A DNA stretch of 64,000 nucleotides from Paragonimus westermani (Eukaryota; Platyhelminthes; Trematoda; Plagiorchiida; Troglotrematidae), in contig QNGE01003248.1 in the NCBI GenBank assembly GCA_008508345.1, positions 22,994-86,993 of the forward strand, written 5' to 3'. The position numbers were made by a program, and so were the translations under genes. The notes under the pieces were generated by a model. It was not told where the DNA came from, did not search any database, and saw only the letters and a program-made list of their open reading frames with translations. Positions 1-11,712 of this stretch are shown here, one piece after another (the stretch's first letter is position 1; every line of letters begins with the position of its first letter).

Positions 1-954
1 TATATTTTTGGGCAAATAAGCATTAGACCAAAATCCATTTTGGTTTTCCATAAATTATTTTGTGGACTAATCGTTCAAATGCTTATCTCATATTTACCGA
101 AAACATCAAATATCGCACAGCTTTTGATAATAATTGGCAACTCACAAAGTGAGAGCCTGATTCACTCATCTGTGTGCAGCATCATCACACTCCAGCGAGT
201 TAAGTTTAAACGTCGGATGTAGTTTCTACAACCACAAAGCCTCTGAAAACTCCAAACTGTGCAACTGTTTTGAACGGTTTCTTTCATACAGAAATAACTG
301 ATTATCTTCTCTGCTTTAACTTGGTAGCTCCCAACTTCTATTACAGTGTATTCTCTCACTATTGTTTACAATTAATTATGCTTCCGCCAAAATTTAACCT
401 AAGAGTTCTGCTCGGCCCTCGTCTTTCTAATCTTCAGCATCCAAGTCACTGTGATCAACAACTTTCGCCATTTAACTTCTAGCGCCCAATTTTCGGGTTT
501 CTCTCATCAATATGGATGATGACGTTAACATGCCACAGTGAATAGAACCTCACTTATTTCCCACTAGCCAGTCTACTCTCTTGGTTTCTGATTGCTATAT
601 TCACCCATTATAAACAGCTCACACCATTTTTGTTGTGGTAATTGATGAATGGCGAAGAATACATTGCTGTCCGAGACATCCAACGCTCTGCCACTGACTT
701 TTCGTTCTTATTTTATCGGATGAATAACAGCTCGCAAACTTTCCGAAAATATTTCAGACATCACGTGAAATTACGAATTGAAAATCCATACAGAATCCTG
801 AATCAGAGTCCAGAATCAAAACAGTGAAATTTTACACGCCATTATTATCCACCTTGTGGTACGTACTTCAAAATCGTCTCGATTTCAGTTAATTTACTGA
901 CAAGTAATTTGGCTAATTAACTGAAACAGTTATCCATCCCGATAACTAACTTAC
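1..954 (-). other. Intron of the collagen gene (3' end outside the window)
   Basis: AT-rich sequence with no further triplet-coding exon on the minus strand and no recognisable gene on the plus strand. Only short frames with non-ATG starts are present. Confidence 0.7.
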
Positions 955-990
955 CGGTGCGCCTGAAGGACCAGGAAGACCAGGGTCACC
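955..990 (-). CDS. Collagen IV exon: four Gly-X-Y triplets
   Basis: Twelve codons, four triplets: Gly-Asp-Pro, Gly-Leu-Pro, Gly-Pro-Ser, Gly-Ala-Pro. The acceptor is TTTTCAG just above 990 and the donor GTAAGT just below 955. It is 36 bases, a multiple of nine, and in phase 0 with the exon at 4,859-4,981. It is the last collagen exon seen before the left edge, so the chain continues into sequence not given. At this size the call depends on perfect triplets plus both splice sites and strand agreement; a small missed exon between it and 4,859 cannot be excluded. Confidence 0.87.
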
Positions 991-3900
991 CTGAAAAGGG
1001 TTAAACATATACTGGTGGTTTAGTTTAATATTGCATGTATTTACGTTTACCCGAAAAAGAATTTTTATTTTAATACAATAATCCACTGGTTGCCCAAATC
1101 AGTTTATATAAGACAGCAATGAGGAGAAGGAACTGTAAAAAGTTTCCGAGTGAAATCAAGAAAGAATTCTTTAGCAGTGACCCATTTCTTCGCAAAAATA
1201 GCGAGACAATCAAGGTAGGGTCAACTCCAAGACAATCACCAGTTTCGAGATCTCCAAAATTTGGAGAAACAGGGTTACGCTTGGTGTGTTCGATTCGTAA
1301 GTCAGGATTGCAACTCTGAGGCAGTTTGAGTAAAGACTTTGCGCGCAAAATAATGCAGACGTTTATACTGTAGATTAAACACAACTAAGTATAATATGAT
1401 GAAGGTATGAGAACAAAAAGAATGATTCGTAACAGACGGTGATGTTGGCTCATGAAATTCAATTAACATGCTAATCAGGCCTGCGTCAGAGATTAAACTC
1501 AACAGATATGTTGACAGATAAGTCACTGCACTTAGTTGGATACGGAAGAAGATACCATCGCTTAAGTTATGGTTGGATGGGTTAAGCGCAACCGACAACA
1601 ACCCAGTCGTCGGTATACCTTCTGGTATGAATAGGGTTTTCTACCTTTAGCACAAGTAAAGTAAATTTTGCATATATATATATACCATCAGCCCAAATCA
1701 TGTTTGCATGAATCGACCCACTAGAAGTGCAGAAGAATGGTCAACATTATTTTCTGTTAGTGTCCGATACTTCCTTGGCACATTTTTCAGCGATTTCACT
1801 GCACCTAGTCTTTGCTGCAAGCTGCACACCACTTTTATGGTCAACTCATCAAATAACTGACTCCACCATTTCCTCACAGCTTCCGTTGTTTCCGTTTTTC
1901 TCCTGCGCGTGACTTTTCAATTGGCTCACAACTGTCCTAATCGCTGGAAACTTATTCACCACAGTAAATAAGAAGGAACAGCTTTCGTGGTGAAAATGTG
2001 TTGCCAGAAAGTGGTTGATTAGGAATGTTGAGTTGAGATATCTGTGTTGGGAAGGCCTATGGCGAATTCCCACTGCCGCGGTTATTTCAGTGTGCCTGGA
2101 GTGTGTGACATGTTAATCGCAATCCACGACCTACAATGACCCAACTTCTGTGCAAAAGGTAAATATGCTCGGAGTTGAGTCATGCAAACTGACAACTCGA
2201 TTGTTGAGACTTCACAACTGACAACCGGTTACGTCTAAGCTGAATTTAGTCCGGAACAGTTTAGAGCTTTGGGATCGCATTCTTCAAAACGAAAAATCAA
2301 AGCCACTGCCCAGGTATACAGGAAGACAACATAGGCTCATATCAAACCGACTGAAAAACATGAAGACTACAGGTTTTCAGAAAATGAAACCGTCTGCCCG
2401 CTTCGATGGACTACGACGGTCAGTCGGCCAGACTCAGGACAGTGCTGCACAAATTACACACTAATACAACGTTTAAATAACAGAGCCAAGTGTTAGAGAA
2501 CTATTTGCTCTCAATTTTGATGTCTAACTGATCCACACAGAGCTGTGTGCGGTTTACTCAGCCAGAGGGTCAGGTTAGTGTGACCAGTTAATCCAGAACC
2601 TCTTTGTGACACCGTGATGAAAGGCTTGAAGGCTGTTTAGCAGTGTCCAAATTAACCGGTAACAACTTGCTTATCTCAATTGCCCTGATTTCCAGTTCTC
2701 GACAAATTATTGGCACAAATCCAGCTTAATCGTAACCGATGTTCAAGTAGCCAAGGCGGAAGTGCTGAAAACCGAGTTGTCTACCTTCATGACCCAACTC
2801 CACTTCGGTATGGGGAGTGGGTGCGAAGTGCGTTTACAACATTTCTCAATAAGAATAGTGGGTTATGTTGCTGATATATGCCGAATTTTCTGCAACAGTA
2901 TAAATGCAATATGTGCCCACACAATAATGTCTGTGTCCTATGTTCTACCGACAATTACATGCCAGCCACTGCCTCATAGGTTTCCGCCTTTGTGACAACG
3001 CAGTTGTTCGTATGAATGTCTTACAAACCTCTCAAATTATCACTGATCACCAGCACCGTGCTACAGCTTACGGCTGGAAGGTATGTTGCTTAAATTTTAT
3101 ATTAAACTACGTCCTGTGTGACCACGTCTCTGAGTGACTTATATTTTGTTCTAAGGTACATTGTGATCAAACTTTAACAACAAAAACAAACGGTTCATCA
3201 CACGGCTATTTTTTGTGCCATTAAGCACTGCGTCAAGCTCTTTTCTTCACTGTTCTCCACGAATGGTGACACAAAGCTGGAAAAGGCTTGTTTACGGGAG
3301 ACAAGGTCCACTAGCGGCAGCTTTCGAAGAGGCAATGGTCTAGGAAAAACACCCCTTCCTGAGGTGAACGGTAGCATACGGTGTTCCTTGTACACCGTTT
3401 TTTTTTGACAAAACACTATTCTAACATTGGATTAATTATGCAACCCACAACCTAGCGTGCGTTGCATTTTCTGAGCGTGTGATAATTTCATTTTGCGGGA
3501 GCCACCTGGTTTTTGAAGTTGCTTAGCTTAGGTATAATTACGTGATCACTGTTTGCTCTTACTGGCTGTATCAATTGATAAACTTAAGTAACCTCAATCT
3601 TTCTAAATATTTTGAAAAATATTAAATATTGTATGCGTATTTGATTTGAACTTTGCGTACAGTAAAACTGTACTGTAAAACTGCATCTGACTAAAGTGAG
3701 CAGACTCAATGAACTGAGTTGTATCGTACATTCTCTCTGTATCAAAGATAATTGCCTTCAGTGTGTGACAGGTTTTTCAAAGATGCAACATTCTTAATCA
3801 GTGAGATGGTCTTAATTTTAAAGTGAAATTCTGAGTTTGGAAACTCTTAAGACAACTTATGATAAAATGTCGTGCAGTGCTTAACTTTGTCTTTTTTTGT

Positions 3901-4858
3901 AAAATCGCCAATGATTTTTGTTTCTCAAATGTATTGACTTCTAACTTTACTACTGTTAAGTAAAAGAGTTATTATTTCGACCCACTGATGAGTCACAGTG
4001 TAACTCGACCGATTTAGGGGCATGAACATATTGAATGTTGAAGAGACTCTGTACACAGATTCAGAAAATAAACAAGTGAAATGGTGGGGAACACAGATAG
4101 TCAAACACACGTAGACAAGTCTAGCTGGCAGGTGACTGTGGAGAAACGGTGGGTAGCAGTGCGAGGAGAAGAGTGGGAGAAATATGTAGATAAAGAGGAA
4201 ATGAAAGTCAACAGATAAACCAGAAAATTATGAAATATCTTCCTAGAACCTTCGCAAGATTTCCACGAAATACATGTCATATTAAATGGAAAAATTGATC
4301 GTAACTCTTCCGTCAGAATTTTTAATAAATAATGCCCCTGATTTGGTAGGTCTATCAAATTTTGGATCTCATATGACCTATGTGATTTTTGTGTCGTATG
4401 TTCGTTTTTCCCGAACTAAAGATGCTGATCCAGAGGAGGAAACAATACCGTTCATTGATTTTCCAAGCTTTTCCTTCTTAACACTCGCCCAAGGAGCTTC
4501 AAAGATTCCCAGTTAAGCATATCTAAAAAACGTTGGTGTTATTCAACTTTTGAATTACAAAATCAGTATAAAAAAATTACTTCGTCAATCGCTATAGCAC
4601 GGAAGCCAATTGTTTTTAAAAGTCGTCTAGTGGACGTTTCACGATTTTGAAGAGATGTAAAAACAAGGATCGAAACTGTAGAGGTTTTTCAAATTCAATA
4701 CAAGGAATTACTCAAGGACTGATAAGTCACGTGTGAGCAAACAAAACTTTCGGACTCGACTCTTGGAACCGAAACAAAATTATCGCAAAATGCACTTAGG
4801 CTTATTTAATTGTGTCTGCATAACCTAAGACAATGGGATAATTTCAAATTAAACAAAC
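991..4858 (-). other. Collagen intron, 3.9 kb
   Basis: No exon or element recognised. It contains a TA dinucleotide run at 1,672-1,684. A minus-strand frame at 3,198-3,416 and plus-strand frames near 1,119 and 4,286 read smoothly but match nothing I know and lack splice or start support. Confidence 0.75.
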
Positions 4859-4981
4859 CTGTGGACCAGGCCTGCCCTGCGCACTCCATCCGGGCATTCC
4901 TTTGGGACCAGGACGTCCTGGGATACCAGGCAAACCCTTCAGTCCGGGGACGGCTGGCGATCCGGGAATGCCATTTTCACC
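4859..4981 (-). CDS. Collagen IV exon: triplets with two interruptions
   Basis: Forty-one codons from Gly-Glu-Asn to Gly-Pro-Gln. Most are Gly-X-Y, but one triplet reads Ala-Val-Pro (its Ala codon is at 4,952-4,954) and one unit is Gly followed by Trp-Ser-Ala-Gln before the next Gly. Interrupted triplets are normal in type IV collagen and give the molecule flexibility. The Trp lies 36 residues after the helix cysteine, the same place where human COL4A1, as I recall it, has its first interruption. The acceptor is CCGTCAG. The donor GTTTGT is the weakest of the set, but the next exon continues the glycine phase exactly. The length of 123 bases is not a multiple of nine, because of the extra residues in the Trp unit. 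Confidence 0.93.
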
Positions 4982-7900
4982 CTGACGGCAATAAATGAGG
5001 GTAGGAGGACGCGCACGCGATAGTTAAAAATATCTAGAAATTTGCGCATATGGCTGACGACAAAGAAAGTGCAAACAGGTGCGCGTACTGTTGGGTCGTC
5101 TAGCGTATGGAGGTTGCAAATCATCCTACAATCTAGCTACGATTACACACCGGTGATTTGATTTGGTTTTCAAGTGCGGATGTACTGACTTGGTTACAAA
5201 TGCCAAACCGATACTTAGCCTTATGTGGATTTTGAAATGTGGTAATCACGATGCGTTTTTATGGAATAAAAATTGAGTATATGAATAGGCCGTCGGGAAA
5301 CGAATCAGTTTTGGTACCTGGACTTAAGTTGAATATGAACAGATATTCCTCCACAGCGAAAAATGGAGACAAAGTTAAATGGACATTTTTTTGTACTTGT
5401 GTTTCATGGAATTATGTTTTGTTGGTGTACAAAAAGTAGTCTCAGAGTCAGTAAGAACAGCAAAACATTTACTTCTAATCAATATTGCAAATTAGATTGC
5501 ACGAGCTTCACTGAAATTCAACAGCTGAGGTGCGTAATCTAGGAACAGGTTTACATCGGCTGCTACGACACCATGTTTCATGCGGTTAACACAATGCAAT
5601 AACCCATCAAAGCAAAACTGCTACCGTTCCAGAGAAGAAGACGACAACAAATGTGACAAAAAGGACGGAAATAAATTGCGGTGATCTAAGACCGATGAGC
5701 TCGATCATCAACAAGTGGCTGAAAAAAGCGAAGCTGAGGATGTAGTAAATGCCAAAACAATAAGTATGTGAATGAAGTCACCATAACATATCAATTCGGA
5801 AGATGGTTCCTATCAGAATGGTCTGCTAGCTTTATGGTCTACAAATAACTCGATAGCATAAGTATTGTCATTCTCAATTGCATACTTTAAACAGGTTTTA
5901 TTTCTCCAATCATTCAGGAGCAGTGTCATTCTGTTGGGAAGTTTCTTTGGTTTCTTATTCAACGCTTCAGTTCTTTCGTTTTGGTTGCTTTACATAAACT
6001 TTATAACCATTCGCTTTCACAATTGAACACCGTCTTTCAACGTCTTTCATTTACTTGTGGCTTATATTCCAACTATCACTGAGGTTGTCTGCTAATGAAC
6101 TACCCCTCACCGTTCTATCCGAATGAACAAGGCATTAACGTGCTGTTCTGTAAGTAATCATGTCTTCGCCATGGTGCCGAGATATTCCTCCACACTATCC
6201 CCAGCCTGGTTTCTAACGTTCCCAAGGGAATCAGGGTCCTGCGCAAGTCACTTGTACAAGTAACTAAGTGTTGATAGCCTTCGGATTTCGGCTAGTAGGT
6301 CACATTAAATCCTCGGCAATGGGTCCGCCAGCCGTTTTTGAAAATGAACTACAAACCGGACAAATAAGTGTAATTTCGCTAGCAAATTGACAACAGTCAA
6401 CATACTTTTTTAGTTTCTGGCTTGTTTACGTGTCTGGATTCTCAGTTTCTCGAGAATTATCAGTGGCGAATATATTTTTAGCGTAATGTTATTTGGTTGT
6501 TACATTTATAGACTTCGAAATTGACATGTATTACAGTTACAGCTCGGCGCTGATGAAAATGCATGCTTCTCTCCATGCTTCCTCCAGCCATGCAAAATTC
6601 AACAGAAAGTTATTCGGATTCACGGCGATTAAAGAGTCAGATATTGGCTAATAAGAATGATTAGCCCCAATTTTGTACGCTGCACTCTGCTCTGGAATAT
6701 ACGCCCAACATATGTTGCCTAATACTTACGGATTGTTTAGCGGCTCAAAGGGTGCCAGCGAAGAATATCCACGGCGAACATACTAAATGAAGCGGTGACA
6801 TACCGATGCAACGGAATTAAACATAATCTTCACTGATTGCTTATCATAAATGTGAAGGAGAACGTATTCATATAAAATTTATCTGCGATTATTTACTCGC
6901 CTGATGCTTAGTGAGATACGTGGACTGTACCGTCCAGAATTTGTCTAGTCAAACCAGGAAGCATCATTCAAACCGGATGGAAAAGGGTGAAAAAAATCAA
7001 TCTTCAACGCAATTGGCTGATAGCGCTCAAAATGAACAGTGCACAGCATTTCAAATTCGCTCTGCAAAAGCTGATTTCACACTATAAGGCGACGGACCTA
7101 GTGGTCCGTTCGCCATCCCTTCGCAGTGTCCGACCACTTCGGACGAACTAACCTCATCGTAAGTGTTTTTACAGAGGGTTCTTGTTGATGATGCAATTCA
7201 GAAAGCTAAACTCCCTTTTTCCTTTTTAGCAGACAACAGAACACCGGTGTACTGACTCAACGTCACCTTCCTCTGTCGCAATTTTTGTACCGTCATTCGT
7301 CAGCCACTCATTAGATGCTGCGCTCTAAACTGACTTCCGGTGGCAAAAGCTTGACTCAGAAGTCCGCCTTTCACAATCAGATCGACCACCAAAATTCTCT
7401 ATTTCACGGTCAACTCGCTGAGCTCGGTTGAACGGTACTAATTTAAGCAAATTGTTTGCAGGTAGAATGAGTGCTTCCTGGCAAGTGACACACAATCCAT
7501 CCACATTCGAGAGAAAGCAGCCATTTCCTTCGTTCACTTTTGGTAGATAAGCATTTAACCAGGACGAATGAAAAAGTGTACCTAATTACGGGGTGTCACA
7601 TTTGTATCACGTCTGAGGTAGTTAACCGACAATAACTGACCCAACGGTTTCTGGGATACCTGAAAACAAAAGGATTTTTCTGGAAAACAGAAGCTTGTTA
7701 CGGTAGGAATGACGAGGTCCGATCATGTAACCCAAACTTAAGCACACAAGAAAAAGTCAGCCAATCTAATCAGCTGCCATGACTAGTTAATAACTCTAAT
7801 GACGGACATGTACTCAGTTGCTTTTTGACTGAATTTTACGAATGCGAAGGAAATACAACGATAGTACGAAGGTTAACAAACATTCAGTCGAACACGCTAA

Positions 7901-8019
7901 TCATTAATTAGGAATTTCACGAACGTTTGTATCTTTTCGTATAGTTTGGGGGGGGGGTATTGAACAGAAAGCCGACTTCAAAATGACATTAATTGATTCG
8001 TAAATTCAAAAAAGCTTAC
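4982..8019 (-). other. Collagen intron, 3.0 kb
   Basis: No exon recognised. A somewhat GC-richer stretch at about 6,120-6,350 carries no readable frame. A run of ten G sits at 7,948-7,957. A small hairpin (CGGACC, TAGT, GGTCCG) lies near 7,094-7,109. Confidence 0.75.
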
Positions 8020-8082
8020 CGGATCCCCGTAGCAGCCAGGTTCTCCCTTTTCTCCTTTGGGACCGATGAAACCAGGATAACC
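8020..8082 (-). CDS. Collagen IV exon: seven triplets with the 7S helix cysteine
   Basis: Twenty-one codons, seven Gly-X-Y triplets. The sixth reads Gly-Cys-Tyr. A single cysteine inside the early triple helix is a conserved feature of the type IV 7S domain, where it takes part in intermolecular disulfides; in human COL4A1 the matching spot, as I recall it, reads Gly-Cys-Asn. Acceptor CTTCCAG and donor GTAAGC flank 63 bases, again a multiple of nine in phase 0. Lys-Gly-Glu-Lys-Gly-Glu just before the cysteine is typical basement-membrane collagen composition. This exon is the strongest single argument for type IV rather than another collagen class. Confidence 0.95.
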
Positions 8083-9921
8083 CTGGAAGCAAAGTGAAAG
8101 GAATAGTCCGTTATTACTATTGTCATTGTAGTAAGTGTGTAATTTTTCGGTATATAGGTCAGATAATTACTAACCGTTCAGTCACTAGAGGTTCCCAACA
8201 TGATTAGGTATTACACCAAATGTTCAGTGTTCAGTGAGCAATCTGCTACAATATTTTCCTTACTATGGTGAAGCGAGCTAAAAACTGAATGTATGTATTC
8301 CCATAAGTCACACGTATCAACACACCTTAAGTATTCCTCGTCAAGTTAGAATTCTGCTAGCCGCTTATGTAGAACAAAATGCCGCACGGGATAGACTTTA
8401 GAAGAAATTAAACTTAGAATAAGTGAGCAACGGAATATTGTCAAGAGGAGGTACTAGAACTGACTAGCCTACCAGATCGTCATCAGCGATTTTGCGGTCG
8501 TTGATCACTCATTACATAGTCTCCACGCAAATGGTCTGGAAAATGTCGTCTTCATTACCAACAAGCTTCGAACCGCACGTGTGTTTTTTTGCAGGGGTGC
8601 TCGGAATTATGAAGGCCAACTGTGGTTTAAAAATGACTGACCTGTGGAACTTTGTGGTTTGCGGCGATTAACATTGTATCGATCCAACGTATTCGCATCA
8701 AGATGACGCTATCCACTGAAGGATTTCTTATCACATTTTCCCCTAAATCAATTTGATTAACACAACCCTACCGAGCCCACTTCTCTCTTCGTTGGCATTA
8801 CCCCGTTTCGGCGTAATTCACAATTCGAGCCTGGTACTGACCGCTATCTGAGCACATTTGTCCCATGGCCTAATAGTTTCTACTCGCTTACTTGCTCACA
8901 TCTGCCTACCTTAAGTAGTACCTAAAATGTAACTGGTTTGTCTGGTCTGACGAAGCATCTGTATTAGGAGTGAATGATATCGACTGTGTACAGGTTATTG
9001 TGAAAGTTGAAAACAGTTACCAAATTAGGAAGTTTCTATGAACAAATCGTTATCTCACTGTTATTCCACACACTTTCTCGATAACGTATGGAGTAATTAT
9101 TGTGTGCATTTGTCTTAGTCTAGAAGAATGAATTCTAATGTAAATCGCGGTTTGCTCTTTAGGTCATTGCTCCGAATACCCGAAGACTGCTTACACCAGA
9201 CGGGGTTAGTACCACAGAAGTCATACGATACGCAACGAATTACTGCAAAATACAGGTATACGCTTTTTCAGGTGTTGACTTGGTTTGTCACTGCTGCTTC
9301 ACCACTAACCAACTTGTCTGCAGTTTTAGTTTCAAATATACTTCCTAAAATCTTCATGGATGGCAATAACTTCAGTCATCATCATCATCATAGACAGCAA
9401 TACATCAGTGGTTCAAACTAATGCTTAACTGCCACACAGCCATGAAGAAAAAGCAAACCGTGTATAGGACGAGAGAGAAGGAAAAAGAAGGGGACGGGAA
9501 GGGACCTAACTACCTAAAATAACTACGTCCATATTCAAACATTCAACATCAAGGTGCCTACACCTTGCAAACAAACAACCGATGTTTGCCTAGGATAAGT
9601 TGTTACTGTTCACATTTTGACGACATACATTGGTGCTTCAGCTAGCGTATTTTAGAAACACTGACAACAGACACGAATCCCGAGCCGTAACAAGTTGTTT
9701 ATTGACCCGAAGTGCAGAGTTACTGATTTTCGCTAGGCTTCTTACTACACGATTCTCAACCGTATCTATACTTATATATATATATATGCACTTCACTTGC
9801 GTCTCAACGAGAAGAATAAACTTCACAACTGTGCTTAAAAGATAGGTTAAAATGGTTCAAATTGTTTCAGGCAGTTAACGTGCTAAGTTTCTAAAAACCT
9901 TCCAGGAAGTGTGTTACTTAC
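8083..9921 (-). other. Collagen intron, 1.8 kb
   Basis: Nothing coding recognised. It has a CAT-type trinucleotide run at 9,376-9,391 and a TA run at 9,773-9,787. The ATG-started plus frame at 9,128-9,421 contains the CAT run and is judged chance. Confidence 0.75.
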
Positions 9922-9966
9922 CGAGAGTCCATTCTGCCCGTGATATCCCGGAGGCCCTTGTAAACC
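9922..9966 (-). CDS. Collagen IV exon: five Gly-X-Y triplets
   Basis: Fifteen codons, five perfect triplets from Gly-Leu-Gln to Gly-Leu-Ser. Acceptor GTTTCAG and donor GTAAGT are both strong, and the 45-base length is a multiple of nine with whole glycine codons at the start. It lies in the helical part of the 7S domain between the 15-triplet exon and the exon with the helix cysteine. Its 15 residues are needed for the cluster-to-helix cysteine distance to come out at 83, which supports it being constitutive. Too short to identify alone; confidence comes from splice sites, frame and position. Confidence 0.93.
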
Positions 9967-11577
9967 CTGAAACAAACGTTGCAGTGTTAATCATAATTAT
10001 GAACGTTCAGTTCTGTCCACTGAAACATCAGAGGCCTCGAGTTAAACACAAAGTGTACGAGACTTCTTCTTTTGTCACATAGTGGTTTGGCTGGCATTAC
10101 TATGTGGCGAATAATTTGATATATTGGTTAAAAGCAAACAGAGGATAAGTATAAGATGATCGAGCTCGTAGCTTCCGTTTTTCAACCGTTTTATTAACAG
10201 AAAAAGATTTCAGGTATCTGTCAAAAACATCGGTTTCAGACAACATTAGGTTCAAATGAAAAGAGCACGTGTTAAGGCTTTAGAATCTATATGGATCTCG
10301 AATTTTATACCTGCTTTATACTTGTATTTAACTCAGGGTTTTGATCAAGGTTCATCTATCATTCCTGTGTTTAGTGTGACAAAATCGAAGATGCTCTACC
10401 CGAACCTTAGTAACTAATGTCCAATTCAACCGATCTGTCGATTTTCAAGGTCGTTCGGTTCTCAAAGGGTGTTCTGTTGCTGCGGCTGCTTACTCAACGA
10501 GCATGCAGCATACTATTATCGTACGATACGTGCCTGTTTACACCTTCCTTCTTCCGATTTACATTAGAACCGTTCTGAAGTGGTTGGCTGTGAAACATTA
10601 TCTGGATGCGGGAAGCTAAAAGTGAATTTGCTTGATACTGTTCACCCGGTAGTGGATGAATTAAAATATCGTCCACTAGTACATCTGAATAGGTCTCCGG
10701 AATAGATGATCATTTTCTGGAACATCACGTTAAATTCTGAATGGATACAATTCTTAGATTGACCAAGTTGTGAGCTGATGATAAATAGCACTTCAGTGTT
10801 CACACAGATGAAGATGAAATACAGCCGACTAGTACTTTGACGTGGAACTGTCCGTTATGACCATCGTCTTCGTTTATACCGATAGACTACCAGTCCGAGT
10901 TATTTCTTTACTTTCATACAACGCTGTAACGGATAAGTGAAATACTTAGAAAATTATAATCTACTGAGAGTAAACGAGTCAATAAATCTAGTTAGGATAA
11001 ATTGGACTACATTTTGATGATCAGCGAAAAAGGAAGAAAGCTTGCTACAAGAATGCGTGAAGCGATATTCCTAAGTAATTAAGAACACGTTACACACATC
11101 ATGTAGGAAACATCAAGCTATCAACAACCTGCTGCGCAGTGTGTTGACGTAATGCATTATTTCTGAGCCTACGCTCATGCGTTTTAATGCTTCGTTTGTT
11201 CTACCGCCTACTTGATCCGAGAAGATTGAGAACACAATTCCTTGTAACGTTATCCGCTACCCCTTGTTCCGTTCCCAGAAATAGGTTAGCTGTCTAAGGG
11301 GTAACGCAAATTTTCACCAGCGGTGAATTGTTTCATCATATAAAATAGTCACATCATTTCACAGCCACACATTTTATTTGGTTACTTGTTTTGTAAGGTT
11401 AAACAGTAATGTTGCGTCAGATTTACTATTCTATTTGAGGACAATCAAAAGATATAACATATATAAAGTCACCCACTAAATCATTTCCTCTGGATGGATA
11501 GGAAAACCCAAGATTGCACAAAAAATGCTACCGACCTGCCAGTCGGATCGATCAACGATTTTCAAACGCCAACCCAC
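9967..11577 (-). other. Collagen intron, 1.6 kb
   Basis: Plain AT-rich intron. I see no exon, repeat or gene on either strand. Confidence 0.75.
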
Positions 11578-11712
11578 CTGTTCTCCTTTGAAACCTTGTC
11601 GTCCAAGCTGACCGGAATAACCTTTCTCTCCTTTGGTACCAGGTGACCCAATTGTACCTTGATCACCTATGGGGCCCATTTCGCCAGAGGGACCAACGGG
11701 TCCAGGAGGACC
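11578..11712 (-). CDS. Collagen IV exon: 15 uninterrupted Gly-X-Y triplets (7S helix)
   Basis: Forty-five codons, exactly fifteen Gly-X-Y triplets, starting Gly-Pro-Pro-Gly-Pro-Val and ending Gly-Glu-Gln. The acceptor is TTTTTAG and the donor is GTGGGT, so the exon starts and ends on whole codons. It encodes the first part of the triple helix within the 7S domain, rich in Lys-Gly-Glu type triplets. If the following intron were retained, the frame would read on for about 34 codons and then stop, so splicing at 11,578 is needed. The length of 135 bases is a multiple of nine, the collagen repeat unit. The intron upstream of it, about 9.1 kb, is the longest bounded one here and contains two dead mobile-element pieces on the opposite strand. 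Confidence 0.95.

Noticed and set aside
7640..7662. Possible extra collagen exon after a TTTTCAG acceptor on the minus strand
   Set aside because: The sequence does not give Gly every third residue, no donor follows, and the cysteine and interruption spacing leave no room for another exon.
9128..9421. ATG-started 97-codon plus frame with a histidine run
   Set aside because: It lies inside a collagen intron, the histidines come from a CAT microsatellite, and nothing else in it resembles a protein family.
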